A stretch of 12,351 bases of DNA from Candidatus Saccharimonadota bacterium (GCA_900555675.1 UNSN01000020.1:1-12351), one strand, 5' to 3'. Shown: positions 1 to 6,765, counted from the first letter of the stretch. Numbers and translations: made by a program. The notes: generated by a model not told the origin, from the letters alone.

Positions 1-194
1 ATGCAATTACGCAAATAAACCGCCGCCTTTTCGTGGACTGACACATATTGCTCCTCACCAAAAACAACTGTTTGCGGCGCAGCCACCAGCGACTTTAGCC
101 CCAGCTCATCGCGTACGCCATGCGAGCCGCCAAAATCCTCAATTATCCAAAAATGCAGCTCTAGAATTTCGTCAATCTCCAGATAGCGAATCAT
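1..194 (-). CDS. doc: Doc/Fic-family death-on-curing toxin, N-terminal part (cut by window edge)
   Basis: I translated this frame by hand; it is open from an ATG at 194 to the left edge, giving about 64 residues. The opening resembles Doc toxins: a start like MIRYLEIDEILELHFWIIED, then FGGSHGVRDE (around residues 21-30) and an EKAAVYLRN segment (around 54-62), which in this family precedes the catalytic HPFxxGNKR loop. That loop would lie beyond the edge, so activity cannot be judged. Doc proteins AMP-ylate or phosphorylate targets; the classical one phosphorylates EF-Tu and stops translation. The ATG overlaps the antitoxin stop codon as ATGA, so the pair is translationally coupled in the usual antitoxin-first order. 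The Doc call is firm at family level; the exact target is unknown. Confidence 0.8.
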   Translation of the reverse strand, partial: MIRYLEIDEILELHFWIIEDFGGSHGVRDELGLKSLVAAPQTVVFGEEQYVSVHEKAAVYLRNC

Positions 195-418
195 CGGTCT
201 GCCAAGTTTTTCAGCGTTTCGCCGTACTGCTTTTTGAAATCATCATAATCCTGACGAAGCGACGGCTTATTTGCTTGCTCAATTGGCTTTACCTGCTCAA
301 CAGTTAATCGCACCTCGTCGCCATCGCGAATCCCCAGCGCCCGCAAATCCCGCGCCGGCAGCGTCACGCCGCGGCTCGAACCAATCTTGATAACTTTTTG
401 AATCGTAGTGATTTTCAT
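191..418 (-). CDS. AbrB/MazE/SpoVT-fold antitoxin
   Basis: A 75-residue protein. Residues 1-45 match the swapped-hairpin AbrB/SpoVT DNA-binding fold, with the hallmark run KVIKIGSSRGVTLPARDLRA followed by LGIRDGDEVRL. Residues 46-75 form a charged, probably disordered or helical tail (KQYGETLKNL), the part that in MazE-type antitoxins wraps the toxin. It lies immediately before the Doc-like gene with an ATGA overlap, so antitoxin is the natural reading. The start has no Shine-Dalgarno sequence; a -10 box ends 6 nt before the ATG, so the mRNA is probably leaderless. The promoter sits inside a 42-bp dyad that is a good candidate for the protein's own operator (autoregulation is inferred from family behaviour). 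The classical Doc partner is Phd, so this is a mixed-family pairing. Confidence 0.87.
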   Translation of the reverse strand: MKITTIQKVIKIGSSRGVTLPARDLRALGIRDGDEVRLTVEQVKPIEQANKPSLRQDYDDFKKQYGETLKNLADR

Positions 419-460
419 GCAAACATTATAACAAAATTATAATTTTATTGCAATGTTAGC
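419..460. repeat. 42-bp imperfect palindrome over the antitoxin promoter (putative operator)
   Basis: The dyad is centred between 439 and 440. Its core, 433-446, is a perfect 14-nt palindrome (AAAATTATAATTTT) filling most of the -35/-10 spacer. The outer arms AACATT (422-427) and AATGTT (452-457) share the same centre. Counting outwards, 17 of 21 base pairs match (mismatches at 432/447, 429/450, 428/451 and 421/458). It covers the -35 and -10 boxes, as expected for autorepression by a dimeric antitoxin. Confidence 0.6.
425..453 (-). promoter_or_regulatory. Promoter of the antitoxin-toxin operon
   Basis: On the minus strand there is a -35-like TTGCAA (448-453), a 17-nt spacer and a perfect TATAAT (425-430) preceded by TGT, that is, an extended -10 TGnTATAAT. 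Only 6 nt separate the -10 from the ATG at 418, so transcription should start at or next to the start codon. Confidence 0.75.
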
Positions 461-476
461 GAAACCAAATCAACAT

Positions 477-962
477 TTACTGCACGATTTCGCTATGCAG
501 CTCTTGCCATTTCACATGCGCCCTATACGCTCGAGCTGGCGCGTCAACCTCGCTCTTCTGAAGCAATAATTCCTCAGGGTCAACGAACATCACTTCATCG
601 CCCTCTTCACCTGGTATAAAATCAAAGTTCTCCGGCCAGACGCGGCAATAAAAACAGATTTGATTAGCATCAATCCGCTCAATGTACATCTCATCCGACG
701 CGTCAAAAAGCTGATAGCGCAAACCGCCCTTGTAGCCAACTTCTTCATATAGCTCGCGTTTCAGTGACGACTCAATCGTCTCGCCAAAATCCATACCACC
801 ACCAGGCAAATCCCAATACGTCCGATCAATTTCCTTGACAACCAAAATTTGTCCAGCATCGTTATAAATCAAGGCTTTGAGCGAGATACGATACAAACAA
901 TCCAGATGGTCCGTTCCATCTAGATTCTGCGTAATGATATGTCCTTTGGTGATTTTTGGCAT
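477..962 (-). CDS. Nudix hydrolase
   Basis: A 161-residue protein when started at the ATG at 962. The Nudix box is complete at residues 55-77: G55, five residues, E61, seven residues, then R69-E70-L71, E73-E74 and G76-Y77, matching GX5EX7REUXEEXGU. The E73/E74 pair is the usual Mg2+ ligand. Such enzymes cleave nucleoside diphosphates linked to another moiety; the substrate cannot be read from the box. The reading frame continues upstream to an ATG at 1022, but that would add 20 residues overlapping the ATPase, so 962 is preferred. No clear Shine-Dalgarno or -10 box precedes 962. The upstream ATPase ends 11 nt away, so transcription from the ATPase gene is likely. Function may be housekeeping (damaged nucleotides) or tied to the ATPase; the latter is speculation. 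Confidence 0.88.
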   Translation of the reverse strand: MPKITKGHIITQNLDGTDHLDCLYRISLKALIYNDAGQILVVKEIDRTYWDLPGGGMDFGETIESSLKRELYEEVGYKGGLRYQLFDASDEMYIERIDANQICFYCRVWPENFDFIPGEEGDEVMFVDPEELLLQKSEVDAPARAYRAHVKWQELHSEIVQ

Positions 963-973
963 AGGTATAATTG

Positions 974-2650
974 CTAAATATCTTGTATTCTTAGTGCACT
1001 CCAATAGCACTTGTGTACACAAAGCATACTATCTTGTTCTATATCACTTATATCTACACTAGAGTACACCGAATCACTCCACCTAATATCACTATCGGGG
1101 CAGTCTCTTATGCCTAAAAGTCCAACTCTATAAAATATTTTCGTTATTACTTTCTTAAATTCATATATAGACTCGCCCTTCACAACTCCTTCTACAAGAC
1201 AAAAAATTGGATCATTTGAATCTACATCAGGCTTAGGGGGATTAGCAACATAATCTAAACATAAGTTTTCTATTTCAGCATCTGCCATGTCGCGCAGCGG
1301 AAACGATGATGGTTTTTGCCGTAAAAGAGTAATGAGTTTCTCTAGCCCAGGGTAATCAACAAACCACTCATAATATAAAGATCGAAGTCTATTCTTTGAA
1401 TATTCTCTTTCAGCATCAATAACGACTCTCTCGGTAATAAAACCTTCTGCCTCTTTTTCAGTAGCTCTTCTTATGCAAAAATTTACAAGCTCAATAACAT
1501 CCCTTGGCCTCATCATAGTTCTCTCAAGTAGAAAGCTTATGATCGGTATATTATTAACTCTATCGGGGAAAATATCAGTGTATGTAAGTTTTGTCTTTTT
1601 TTGATATCTAAGTCTAAACTGAAAATTAATCCTTGAATTGAGCAAGTCTATAAGCTGAGATTGAGTCCATCTAATATCGAGATATAGCGGTTGGTATTTC
1701 TCCTCCTGAAAGCCAGAATCTCTCGACACATCAAAGACCCTACCTAATAAATCGTAACGTAATGTCGCTATGGGCTTGATGTTATCAAGTCTGTTTAAAT
1801 CTCTGAGTGTTTCAATTAAGGACTTTATCAATTGATATCTAATGTCATTTCCTACCCATTTTTCATCAAGCCTGTCAATAACAACGTAGTATTTCCCCTG
1901 GTTGTAATTAATAAATTCATCAAGCATTTCAAGCAACGCTGTAACTTCTCTTATCTGTACAGAATTGACAATTTCTTGACTACGTTGCTTAAAATCGATA
2001 ACCTGCTGCTGTGTCAGCTGAGTACCCGCCTTAAGTTTCGTGGCCATAGTCGGGATATCAGCACCCACACTCGCCTCTATCTTATCTTTCTGTTCCTCTA
2101 TTACTTTTGATATATAGCTATCATTCGTCTTCCAAAATGTATCCCTCCACTGCTCAAGATATTCTAATGCCTGAAAATGTTTCGTATTTCTCGTCTTGAA
2201 ATAATATTTTATTTTTTCAACTATGTTCTCATATTCCGTTTCTGAAGTTATCTTTAAATGTCTCGTAAAAATCTCAACACATATCTCATGTCTCCATAAC
2301 ATTTTGAAGAATGTATTCAGATCAATACCCGAAGCCACTAGCGAACTCACTATGGACGAATTTGATATATGCGCCATAGCTACAGCTTCGGGATCTATGA
2401 CAATAACTTTATTCTTCTTATCGTCCTGTAGCTTCGTAACAAGCGCAGTTTTTCCCGCGCCAGTTCTGCCAAGAAGTAAACATTTTTTACTCTCAAAATC
2501 CTTAATCTGGTCCAGATCACCCAAATCAACAAAACAGTTTAGTAAATATTTCTTATCATCCAAGGCATCATCCACCCCGATAATATCGTGCTTATTAAGG
2601 ACTATTTTATTTCCATCTGTTAATGATGCTTTCTGCATTTTCCTCGCCAC
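974..2650 (-). CDS. Large stand-alone P-loop ATPase, resembling the Sll1717 family
   Basis: A 558-residue soluble protein. A Walker A motif GRTGAGKT lies at residues 61-68 after a strand (KKCLLL). A Walker B strand YYVVIDRLDE lies at 254-263, with a basic LRYD at 297-300 in a possible sensor position. The motif MMRPRDVIELVNFC (379-392) recalls the RPRD motif I associate with Sll1717-type P-loop ATPases, a family reported near defence genes; this assignment is from memory. A helical insert fills about 110-250; the C-terminal 150 residues have no recognised domain. The start is GTG at 2650, 6 nt after the glyS stop; an ATG four codons later (2638) is an alternative with a GAGG only 3 nt before it. 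Hand-counted sample lines were about 28-35% G+C, against 33-53% in neighbours, a weak hint of transfer. Biological role unknown. Confidence 0.75.
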   Translation of the reverse strand: MARKMQKASLTDGNKIVLNKHDIIGVDDALDDKKYLLNCFVDLGDLDQIKDFESKKCLLLGRTGAGKTALVTKLQDDKKNKVIVIDPEAVAMAHISNSSIVSSLVASGIDLNTFFKMLWRHEICVEIFTRHLKITSETEYENIVEKIKYYFKTRNTKHFQALEYLEQWRDTFWKTNDSYISKVIEEQKDKIEASVGADIPTMATKLKAGTQLTQQQVIDFKQRSQEIVNSVQIREVTALLEMLDEFINYNQGKYYVVIDRLDEKWVGNDIRYQLIKSLIETLRDLNRLDNIKPIATLRYDLLGRVFDVSRDSGFQEEKYQPLYLDIRWTQSQLIDLLNSRINFQFRLRYQKKTKLTYTDIFPDRVNNIPIISFLLERTMMRPRDVIELVNFCIRRATEKEAEGFITERVVIDAEREYSKNRLRSLYYEWFVDYPGLEKLITLLRQKPSSFPLRDMADAEIENLCLDYVANPPKPDVDSNDPIFCLVEGVVKGESIYEFKKVITKIFYRVGLLGIRDCPDSDIRWSDSVYSSVDISDIEQDSMLCVHKCYWSALRIQDI

Positions 2651-2656
2651 TTTCTA

Positions 2657-4006
2657 TTATGCTTGTAGCTCTTGCGGTCTTACCCGCCTCTGCTCCGTCG
2701 TATCTCGCTCGCGTACAGTAACGGTGTCGTCCTCCAGCGTCTGGAAGTCGATGACCACACAGTGCGGCGTACCAATTTCATCCTGACGGCGATAGCGCTT
2801 ACCGATGTTTCCATTGTCATCCCACATAACGCGTCCAGGATTTTTCTTAGATAGGCTAGCGTAAATTTCACGCGCCTTCTCTACCAATTCTGGCTTATTC
2901 TTAAGTAGCGGCGAAACGGCAAATTTAACCGGCGCCAAATGTTCTGGAAGTGCCAAATAAATACGCTTACTGCCGTTCTGCTCGTCCTCACGATACGCAC
3001 TCGACAAGACCGCCATCAGCGCTCGCTCGACGCCAAAACTCGGCTCAATTACGTGCGGCACAAACTTTTCATTCGTCCCCTTAATCGTATATTCCATACT
3101 CTTTCCGCTGACGCGCTGAATGTTCATCAGGTCAAAATCGGTCCGATATGCAATTCCCATCAGCTCTTCTTTACCAATTGGAAAATCGTATTCAATGTCA
3201 ATCGTTTTCTTACTGTAGTGCGCTCTGTCCTCTGGCGGAACGTCCAGCTCATGGATATTCTTAGGGTCTAATCCCAACGCCTCCAAAAATTCATGCGTCG
3301 ACTTCAACAATTCATCAAACGCTTCCTGCCAATTTTCTGGATTGACAAAATATTCAATCTCCATTTGCTCAAACTCTCGGCTACGGAAAACAAAATCTCG
3401 CGGCGCAATTTCATTGCGAAACGCCTTGCCCTGCTGAGCAATTCCAAACGGCAAGTCTGGATAAAAACTATCAACAACGTTCTTAAAATTGGTAAAAATT
3501 CCCTGAGCAGTTTCTGGACGAAGATATGCAACACTGTCTTCACTTTCGGTGGCGCCGACGCTCGTCTTAAACATCATATTGAATGTTCGCGATTTGCTTA
3601 GCGGATTTCCGTCTGGGCTTTTAATTCCCCGTTCCGCAATCACTTCGTCCATTTGCTCCATCGTCAAGCCGTCAGCGTCAATTCCATTGTCCTTAAGAAT
3701 GTGGTCAGTGCGATAACGACGATGATTAACCGTATCTTCGCACAATGGGTCAACGAACGTATCAACATGTCCACTCGCCTTCCAGACTTTCGGATTCATC
3801 AAAATTGCCGCATCGACGCCATATATATCGTCGCGCTCGTCAACAAACATTCGCCACCATAAATTCATGATATTTCGCTTCAATTGAACGCCCAGCGGAC
3901 CGTAATCCCACGTTCCAGATAAACCGCCGTAAACATCCGAACCCTGATAAATAAAACCGCGGCGCTTACACAGGCTAATAATATCTTCCATTTTTGCTTG
4001 ACTCAT
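2657..4006 (-). CDS. glyS: Glycyl-tRNA synthetase, homodimeric class II type
   Basis: Charges tRNA-Gly with glycine. The 449 residues fit the single-chain (alpha2) bacterial/eukaryotic-like enzyme rather than the alpha2-beta2 GlyQ/GlyS type. Visible landmarks: GGLSGTWDYGPLGVQLKRNI (27-46, motif 1 region), YLRPETAQGIF (161-171), the motif 2 loop FRNEIAPRDFVFRSREFEQM (196-215), and motif 3 EPSFGVERALMAVL (321-334) with its class II arginine R328. The anticodon-binding domain runs from about 355 to the end. The start at 4006 is chosen because AGAAAGG (4014-4020) lies 7 nt upstream; the frame extends to 4117 but the extra 37 residues overlap recO and are unlike the family. It has its own promoter (4058-4066). 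The ATPase gene follows after 6 nt. Confidence 0.96.
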   Translation of the reverse strand: MSQAKMEDIISLCKRRGFIYQGSDVYGGLSGTWDYGPLGVQLKRNIMNLWWRMFVDERDDIYGVDAAILMNPKVWKASGHVDTFVDPLCEDTVNHRRYRTDHILKDNGIDADGLTMEQMDEVIAERGIKSPDGNPLSKSRTFNMMFKTSVGATESEDSVAYLRPETAQGIFTNFKNVVDSFYPDLPFGIAQQGKAFRNEIAPRDFVFRSREFEQMEIEYFVNPENWQEAFDELLKSTHEFLEALGLDPKNIHELDVPPEDRAHYSKKTIDIEYDFPIGKEELMGIAYRTDFDLMNIQRVSGKSMEYTIKGTNEKFVPHVIEPSFGVERALMAVLSSAYREDEQNGSKRIYLALPEHLAPVKFAVSPLLKNKPELVEKAREIYASLSKKNPGRVMWDDNGNIGKRYRRQDEIGTPHCVVIDFQTLEDDTVTVRERDTTEQRRVRPQELQA

Positions 4007-4020
4007 CAAAAAACCTTTCT

Positions 4021-4037
4021 CCATGTTGGCAACATGG
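4021..4037. repeat. 17-bp perfect palindrome in the glyS leader
   Basis: CCATGTTG and CAACATGG are exact reverse complements around a single central base. It lies within the predicted 5' leader of glyS and ends next to the Shine-Dalgarno sequence (4014-4020). It could be a DNA operator or, as RNA, a 6-bp stem (CCAUGU/ACAUGG) with a 5-nt loop beside the ribosome site. Confidence 0.6.
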
Positions 4038-4057
4038 CGATTCACATTATTACCCAA

Positions 4058-4066
4058 ATTATACCA
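4058..4066 (-). promoter_or_regulatory. Extended -10 promoter of glyS
   Basis: The minus strand reads TGGTATAAT, a perfect extended -10 (TGnTATAAT), in the gap between recO and glyS. No good -35 hexamer is found at 16-18 nt spacing, which extended -10 promoters can tolerate. Transcription should start near 4051, giving a leader of about 45 nt with a Shine-Dalgarno sequence, unlike the leaderless genes in this window. Confidence 0.65.
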
Positions 4067-4080
4067 TTTTACTGACAATT

Positions 4081-4761
4081 TTACACTGCCGCGTGTTGTC
4101 TGGCGGTCAACCAACAATCGTTTATAACCTCAGTTATTCCGCCAATTTGCGCCACATTCGCGAGCGGCTTGGCCTGGATTAACCTTAACAATTTGATTGC
4201 GTCTGCACCCAAATCGCCCTGTTCCGCCAATCTCAAGCCTTTCTCCGCATTGTCATACATATATCTTTTATCTGGTAATAACGCCGCTGTCGTCACATCT
4301 GTGCGAAGATTCAGCTCATCTCCCAGCAAACTCGCGTATTGCAAATAAAACCACGTTTCAATCAATTTTTGGTTTATTGCAGGATTATTCAATTGTTCCA
4401 AAACTTGGCTCAGCACATAATACCACTCTGGTTCGTCAATATTTTCACTCGCCGCAGAAACCAGTTTCATCGCCGAATATGCAAATTGCATTCGATCGTA
4501 ATCTTCCAAAATATGCCGATAAAAAGCCGACAATCGAGCGGAAGTTAATAGCCCCAAATCGCCCCGACCAGAGCGAATAACCACATCACAAATCGCGAAT
4601 AATTCAATTCCGCCCGCCAATTTACTGCGCTCCCGACGCACGCCTTTCGCGATTACGCTACGTCGACCTTTTGGCGTTAATAATTGCAAAACTCGGTCAG
4701 CTTCGGCGTAATTCGTTCGCCTCAAAACGATCGCTTTTACTCGTTCACTCTGCCCCGTCAT
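4081..4761 (-). CDS. recO: DNA repair protein RecO
   Basis: RecO acts in the RecFOR pathway: it binds single-stranded DNA and SSB and, with RecR, loads RecA at gaps. The 226 residues begin with the family's OB-fold: KAIVLRRTNYAEADRVLQLL (9-28), then TPKGRRSVIAKGVRRERSKL (29-48) and AGGIELF (49-55). The rest is the all-helical C-terminal domain. The four-cysteine zinc site found in some RecO proteins is absent; only two isolated cysteines occur. GAGG (4768-4771) lies 6 nt before the ATG at 4761, supporting this start. The first 17 nt overlap the end of the response-regulator gene, so recO is translated from the kinase-regulator message. glyS follows but has its own promoter. Confidence 0.93.
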   Translation of the reverse strand: MTGQSERVKAIVLRRTNYAEADRVLQLLTPKGRRSVIAKGVRRERSKLAGGIELFAICDVVIRSGRGDLGLLTSARLSAFYRHILEDYDRMQFAYSAMKLVSAASENIDEPEWYYVLSQVLEQLNNPAINQKLIETWFYLQYASLLGDELNLRTDVTTAALLPDKRYMYDNAEKGLRLAEQGDLGADAIKLLRLIQAKPLANVAQIGGITEVINDCWLTARQHAAV

Positions 4762-5116
4762 TTAGAACCTCGCGAAAAATCGCCCGCGCCTCATTCGGAC
4801 GCATCGATGTTTTATTCAAAATCGCCTTCACGCCAAGCGGACGCAAATTGTCCATTTTAACGTCAATATTCGTACAAACCACAATCGGCAAACTCGCCAA
4901 ATCCGCGTACGATCGTAGCTCATTCAACAAAGCAATCGCCGTTTCGCCAGCCAACAGCATATCCAAAATTAAAGCATCGGGTTGCCAATCGTCAATAATT
5001 TCAATCGCCTGACCACCAGAAACCGCCACTCGATATTCCGCGCCAACATCCGCGGCAAACTTGCCCAGAATATCCGCCCAATTCTTATCATCCTCAACGA
5101 TTAACAGTTTTTTCAT
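4745..5116 (-). CDS. Single-domain response regulator (CheY-like receiver)
   Basis: A 123-residue receiver with no output domain. All key residues are present: acidic pocket E8-D9-D10 (LLIVEDD), phospho-acceptor D52 (ALILDMLL), T82 (VCTN) and the conserved lysine K102 (LNKTSM). It would be phosphorylated by the histidine kinase encoded just upstream, whose stop overlaps this ATG as ATGA. Lacking a DNA-binding domain, it should act through protein contacts or as a phosphorelay intermediate; its target is not apparent. Its 3' end overlaps recO by 17 nt, so signalling and repair genes share one message. Confidence 0.93.
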   Translation of the reverse strand: MKKLLIVEDDKNWADILGKFAADVGAEYRVAVSGGQAIEIIDDWQPDALILDMLLAGETAIALLNELRSYADLASLPIVVCTNIDVKMDNLRPLGVKAILNKTSMRPNEARAIFREVLNDGAE

Positions 5117-5829
5117 ATCAAGCTCAACTGCCGACTAATTGGCATTTCTACATAAAAAGTCAGTCCATCACGATGACGAATCAGACCAATTCGCCCGTTC
5201 ATCGCCCGCGCAAATTGATTCGCCACGTAAATCCCCAGCCCGCTACTTTCCGGCCTTGTTCGCACGGTTTTTCGCGTTTCCATTTCATCAAGCAAAAGCC
5301 GATATTCCTTCAAACTCATCATCGGTCCAAAATCCCGCACGCTCATCCTTACGGCATCTTTTGTCGCCTTAACCGAAACCTTAATCTCCGATCCATCCTC
5401 CGTATACGCCAACGCGTTATTCAAAAAGTTCGCTAAAATTCGCCCCAAAAGTATTCGGTTCGCTAATATCAATTGACTATTTCGACTACTCTTAGGCCAG
5501 CTAACTTTTCGCCCATAAAGTATTGCGTTGAACTTCGTTTCCATCGCTACTTGCTGACATAAAGCCAACGGGTTGACCGGCTCAAGCGGAAATAACGACG
5601 GCGTTAAATTGGCTGAATTTGCCAAATCAATCGTAAGTTGCAACGCCTGCTCGGAAGTCCGAATGATTCGTTGCTGGATCTGAGTTTTATCGGCAGAACT
5701 GGTTAAATCATCGTCCAACAGTAGCGCCAATTGCCTAATCAAAGCCAACGGCGTTTTCAGTTCGTGTGCCGCCACCAAAACGCTCGGCAATCCCCCAAAA
5801 TCAGCATCACTCCACTCTTTACCTGCCAT
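5113..5829 (-). CDS. Soluble histidine kinase without a sensor domain
   Basis: A 238-residue kinase reduced to its catalytic core. The phospho-acceptor H22 sits in AAHELKTPL; the dimerisation helices run to about residue 75. The ATPase domain shows an N box (LANFLNNALAYT, asparagines at 137 and 138), a G1-type D166-F-G168 and a G2 motif S196-G-L-G199. There is no transmembrane helix, signal peptide, PAS or GAF domain; only about 20 residues precede the histidine. It must therefore sense a cytoplasmic cue through the core itself or a partner protein. No Shine-Dalgarno precedes the ATG; an extended -10 box ends 8 nt upstream, so a leaderless mRNA is likely. The next gene, its partner regulator, starts at the ATGA overlap. 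Confidence 0.92.
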   Translation of the reverse strand: MAGKEWSDADFGGLPSVLVAAHELKTPLALIRQLALLLDDDLTSSADKTQIQQRIIRTSEQALQLTIDLANSANLTPSLFPLEPVNPLALCQQVAMETKFNAILYGRKVSWPKSSRNSQLILANRILLGRILANFLNNALAYTEDGSEIKVSVKATKDAVRMSVRDFGPMMSLKEYRLLLDEMETRKTVRTRPESSGLGIYVANQFARAMNGRIGLIRHRDGLTFYVEMPISRQLSLI

Positions 5830-5837
5830 ACAATTCT

Positions 5838-5846
5838 AGTATAGCA
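5838..5846 (-). promoter_or_regulatory. Extended -10 promoter of the kinase-regulator-recO operon
   Basis: The minus strand reads TGCTATACT (TGn plus a 5/6 match to TATAAT), ending 8 nt before the kinase ATG. No convincing -35 box was found. This predicts a transcript starting at or beside the start codon. Confidence 0.6.
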
Positions 5847-5864
5847 AATATGTCTCGGGTTTTT

Positions 5865-6524
5865 CTATTCAGAGATTTTTACGGTGCTCAATATAGTCTG
5901 GAAATCTGGCTTAAACGTATCCGCATCGGTTGAAAAACGAATAGTTTTATCGCGAACTTTCATCAAAACCACAGAGCCGCGCAATTCTTTCTCAAACGTA
6001 CCGTCAATCCGAGTTGCTGAAATTCCATTAAACTCAGTACTACTTGAGGTCAATTCACCCTTCTTTAGTCGTGATTGATAGTCATTCAGCACCGTATCCA
6101 TATTCTTATTGATAATCTCTAGCCTCAGCGCAAACCGACTATTTTTATTAGTTGTCGAAGGAACTGAAATAGGGTGAAGATAAGCTTTGTAATCGCCCCT
6201 GTCGCTGCCGTCATTCCCTACATATACACTCCAAGTCTTTGGATACATGAACGATACTCGACCATATTCAGCAGGACCAACAAATTCAATACGCGGGTTT
6301 TTTGCTTCTTCAGAAAATTTCTTCTGGTCTGATTCGGCTTGTTCACTCTTCCCCTTAGCAACTTCAATCGCAACTTTACTATCAACGCTGCTTTTTTCTC
6401 GGGAATATTGCATATATGCCCAAATTGCCAAAGATCCAGCAATCAAAAACAATATCAGACAGCCGATTGCGCCGACCATCCAGCCATTAACTGAGCCACG
6501 CTCACTCTTGTCTCTCGTCATCAT
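5865..6524 (-). CDS. Membrane-anchored protein with PsbP-like extracytoplasmic domain
   Basis: A 219-residue protein with one N-terminal transmembrane helix (about 15-38, GWMVGAIGCLILFLIAG then SLAIWAYM) preceded by a charged cytoplasmic stretch, so it is probably a type II (N-in) membrane anchor. Residues 41-75 are charged and likely helical (stalk). The rest resembles the PsbP/Mog1-like fold: a strand with FMYPKTWSVYV (92-102), LRLEIINKN (134-142), and a closing DFQTILSTVKI (207-217), the sort of ending seen in PsbP-related proteins. There is no LxxC lipobox at a usable position. Function is unknown; small surface-anchored domains like this are common in bacteria. It has its own well-formed promoter. 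A second ATG follows the first directly (6521). Confidence 0.72.
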   Translation of the reverse strand: MMTRDKSERGSVNGWMVGAIGCLILFLIAGSLAIWAYMQYSREKSSVDSKVAIEVAKGKSEQAESDQKKFSEEAKNPRIEFVGPAEYGRVSFMYPKTWSVYVGNDGSDRGDYKAYLHPISVPSTTNKNSRFALRLEIINKNMDTVLNDYQSRLKKGELTSSSTEFNGISATRIDGTFEKELRGSVVLMKVRDKTIRFSTDADTFKPDFQTILSTVKISE

Positions 6525-6531
6525 ATTGTAA

Positions 6532-6560
6532 AGTATAGCTTATGCTTTAATTGATGTAAA
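6532..6560 (-). promoter_or_regulatory. Promoter of the PsbP-like gene
   Basis: TTTACA (6555-6560), a 17-nt spacer and TATACT (6532-6537) on the minus strand form a near-consensus sigma-70-type promoter. The -10 ends 7 nt before the ATG at 6524 and no Shine-Dalgarno sequence is present, so the mRNA should be leaderless. Confidence 0.72.
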
Positions 6561-6564
6561 GATC

Positions 6565-6765
6565 CTACTCAGCATTAAAATCCTCGCTAAGAACCTCAAT
6601 ATCATGTCGCATATCTTCCAGCGTGGCAGTAATTTTTTTTGACAATTCTCTCGCCTCAATAAACCTCTGTTTTGCCTCATCCAGATTAAAATCATCGCTT
6701 TGAAACCACGCGATTCGCTCGTTCAATTCAGCCATCATTTGCTCAATTGTCATATCGTTGTTCAC
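6565..6765 (-). CDS. xseB: Exodeoxyribonuclease VII small subunit
   Basis: About 66 residues, one long helical hairpin: a first helix around the TIEQMMAELNERIAWFQ segment, a turn SDDFNLDEAKQRF matching the family's 'sgdLpLeea' segment, and a second helix to the end. Position right behind xseA supports the call, since XseB binds XseA to form exonuclease VII. The match is loose. The start is uncertain: GTG at 6765 is chosen because GAGGA (6775-6779) lies 9 nt upstream. TTG at 6774 abuts that GAGGA with no spacing, and ATG at 6753 is too far from it. The gene overlaps the end of xseA by 23 nt with this start, indicating translational coupling. Confidence 0.82.
   Translation of the reverse strand: MNNDMTIEQMMAELNERIAWFQSDDFNLDEAKQRFIEARELSKKITATLEDMRHDIEVLSEDFNAE

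Noticed and set aside
960..1022. Nudix start at 1022
   Set aside because: The 20 extra residues overlap the ATPase 3' end and read as antisense-like filler; the fold needs only the 962 start.
2223..2786. Plus-strand 187-codon open frame spanning the ATPase/glyS junction
   Set aside because: It lies antisense to two well-supported genes, crosses both, and its translation has no recognisable domain.
4007..4117. N-terminal extension of glyS up to the ATG at 4117
   Set aside because: It overlaps recO, has no ribosome site, spans the glyS promoter and is unlike family N-termini; the ATG at 4006 has AGAAAGG 7 nt upstream.
2657..4126. Possible UGA=Gly recoding (as in Gracilibacteria/SR1), considered because GlyRS is present
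   Set aside because: UGA ends several genes at the expected length (antitoxin, kinase, regulator, xseA, methyltransferase) and no gene is interrupted by an in-frame UGA.
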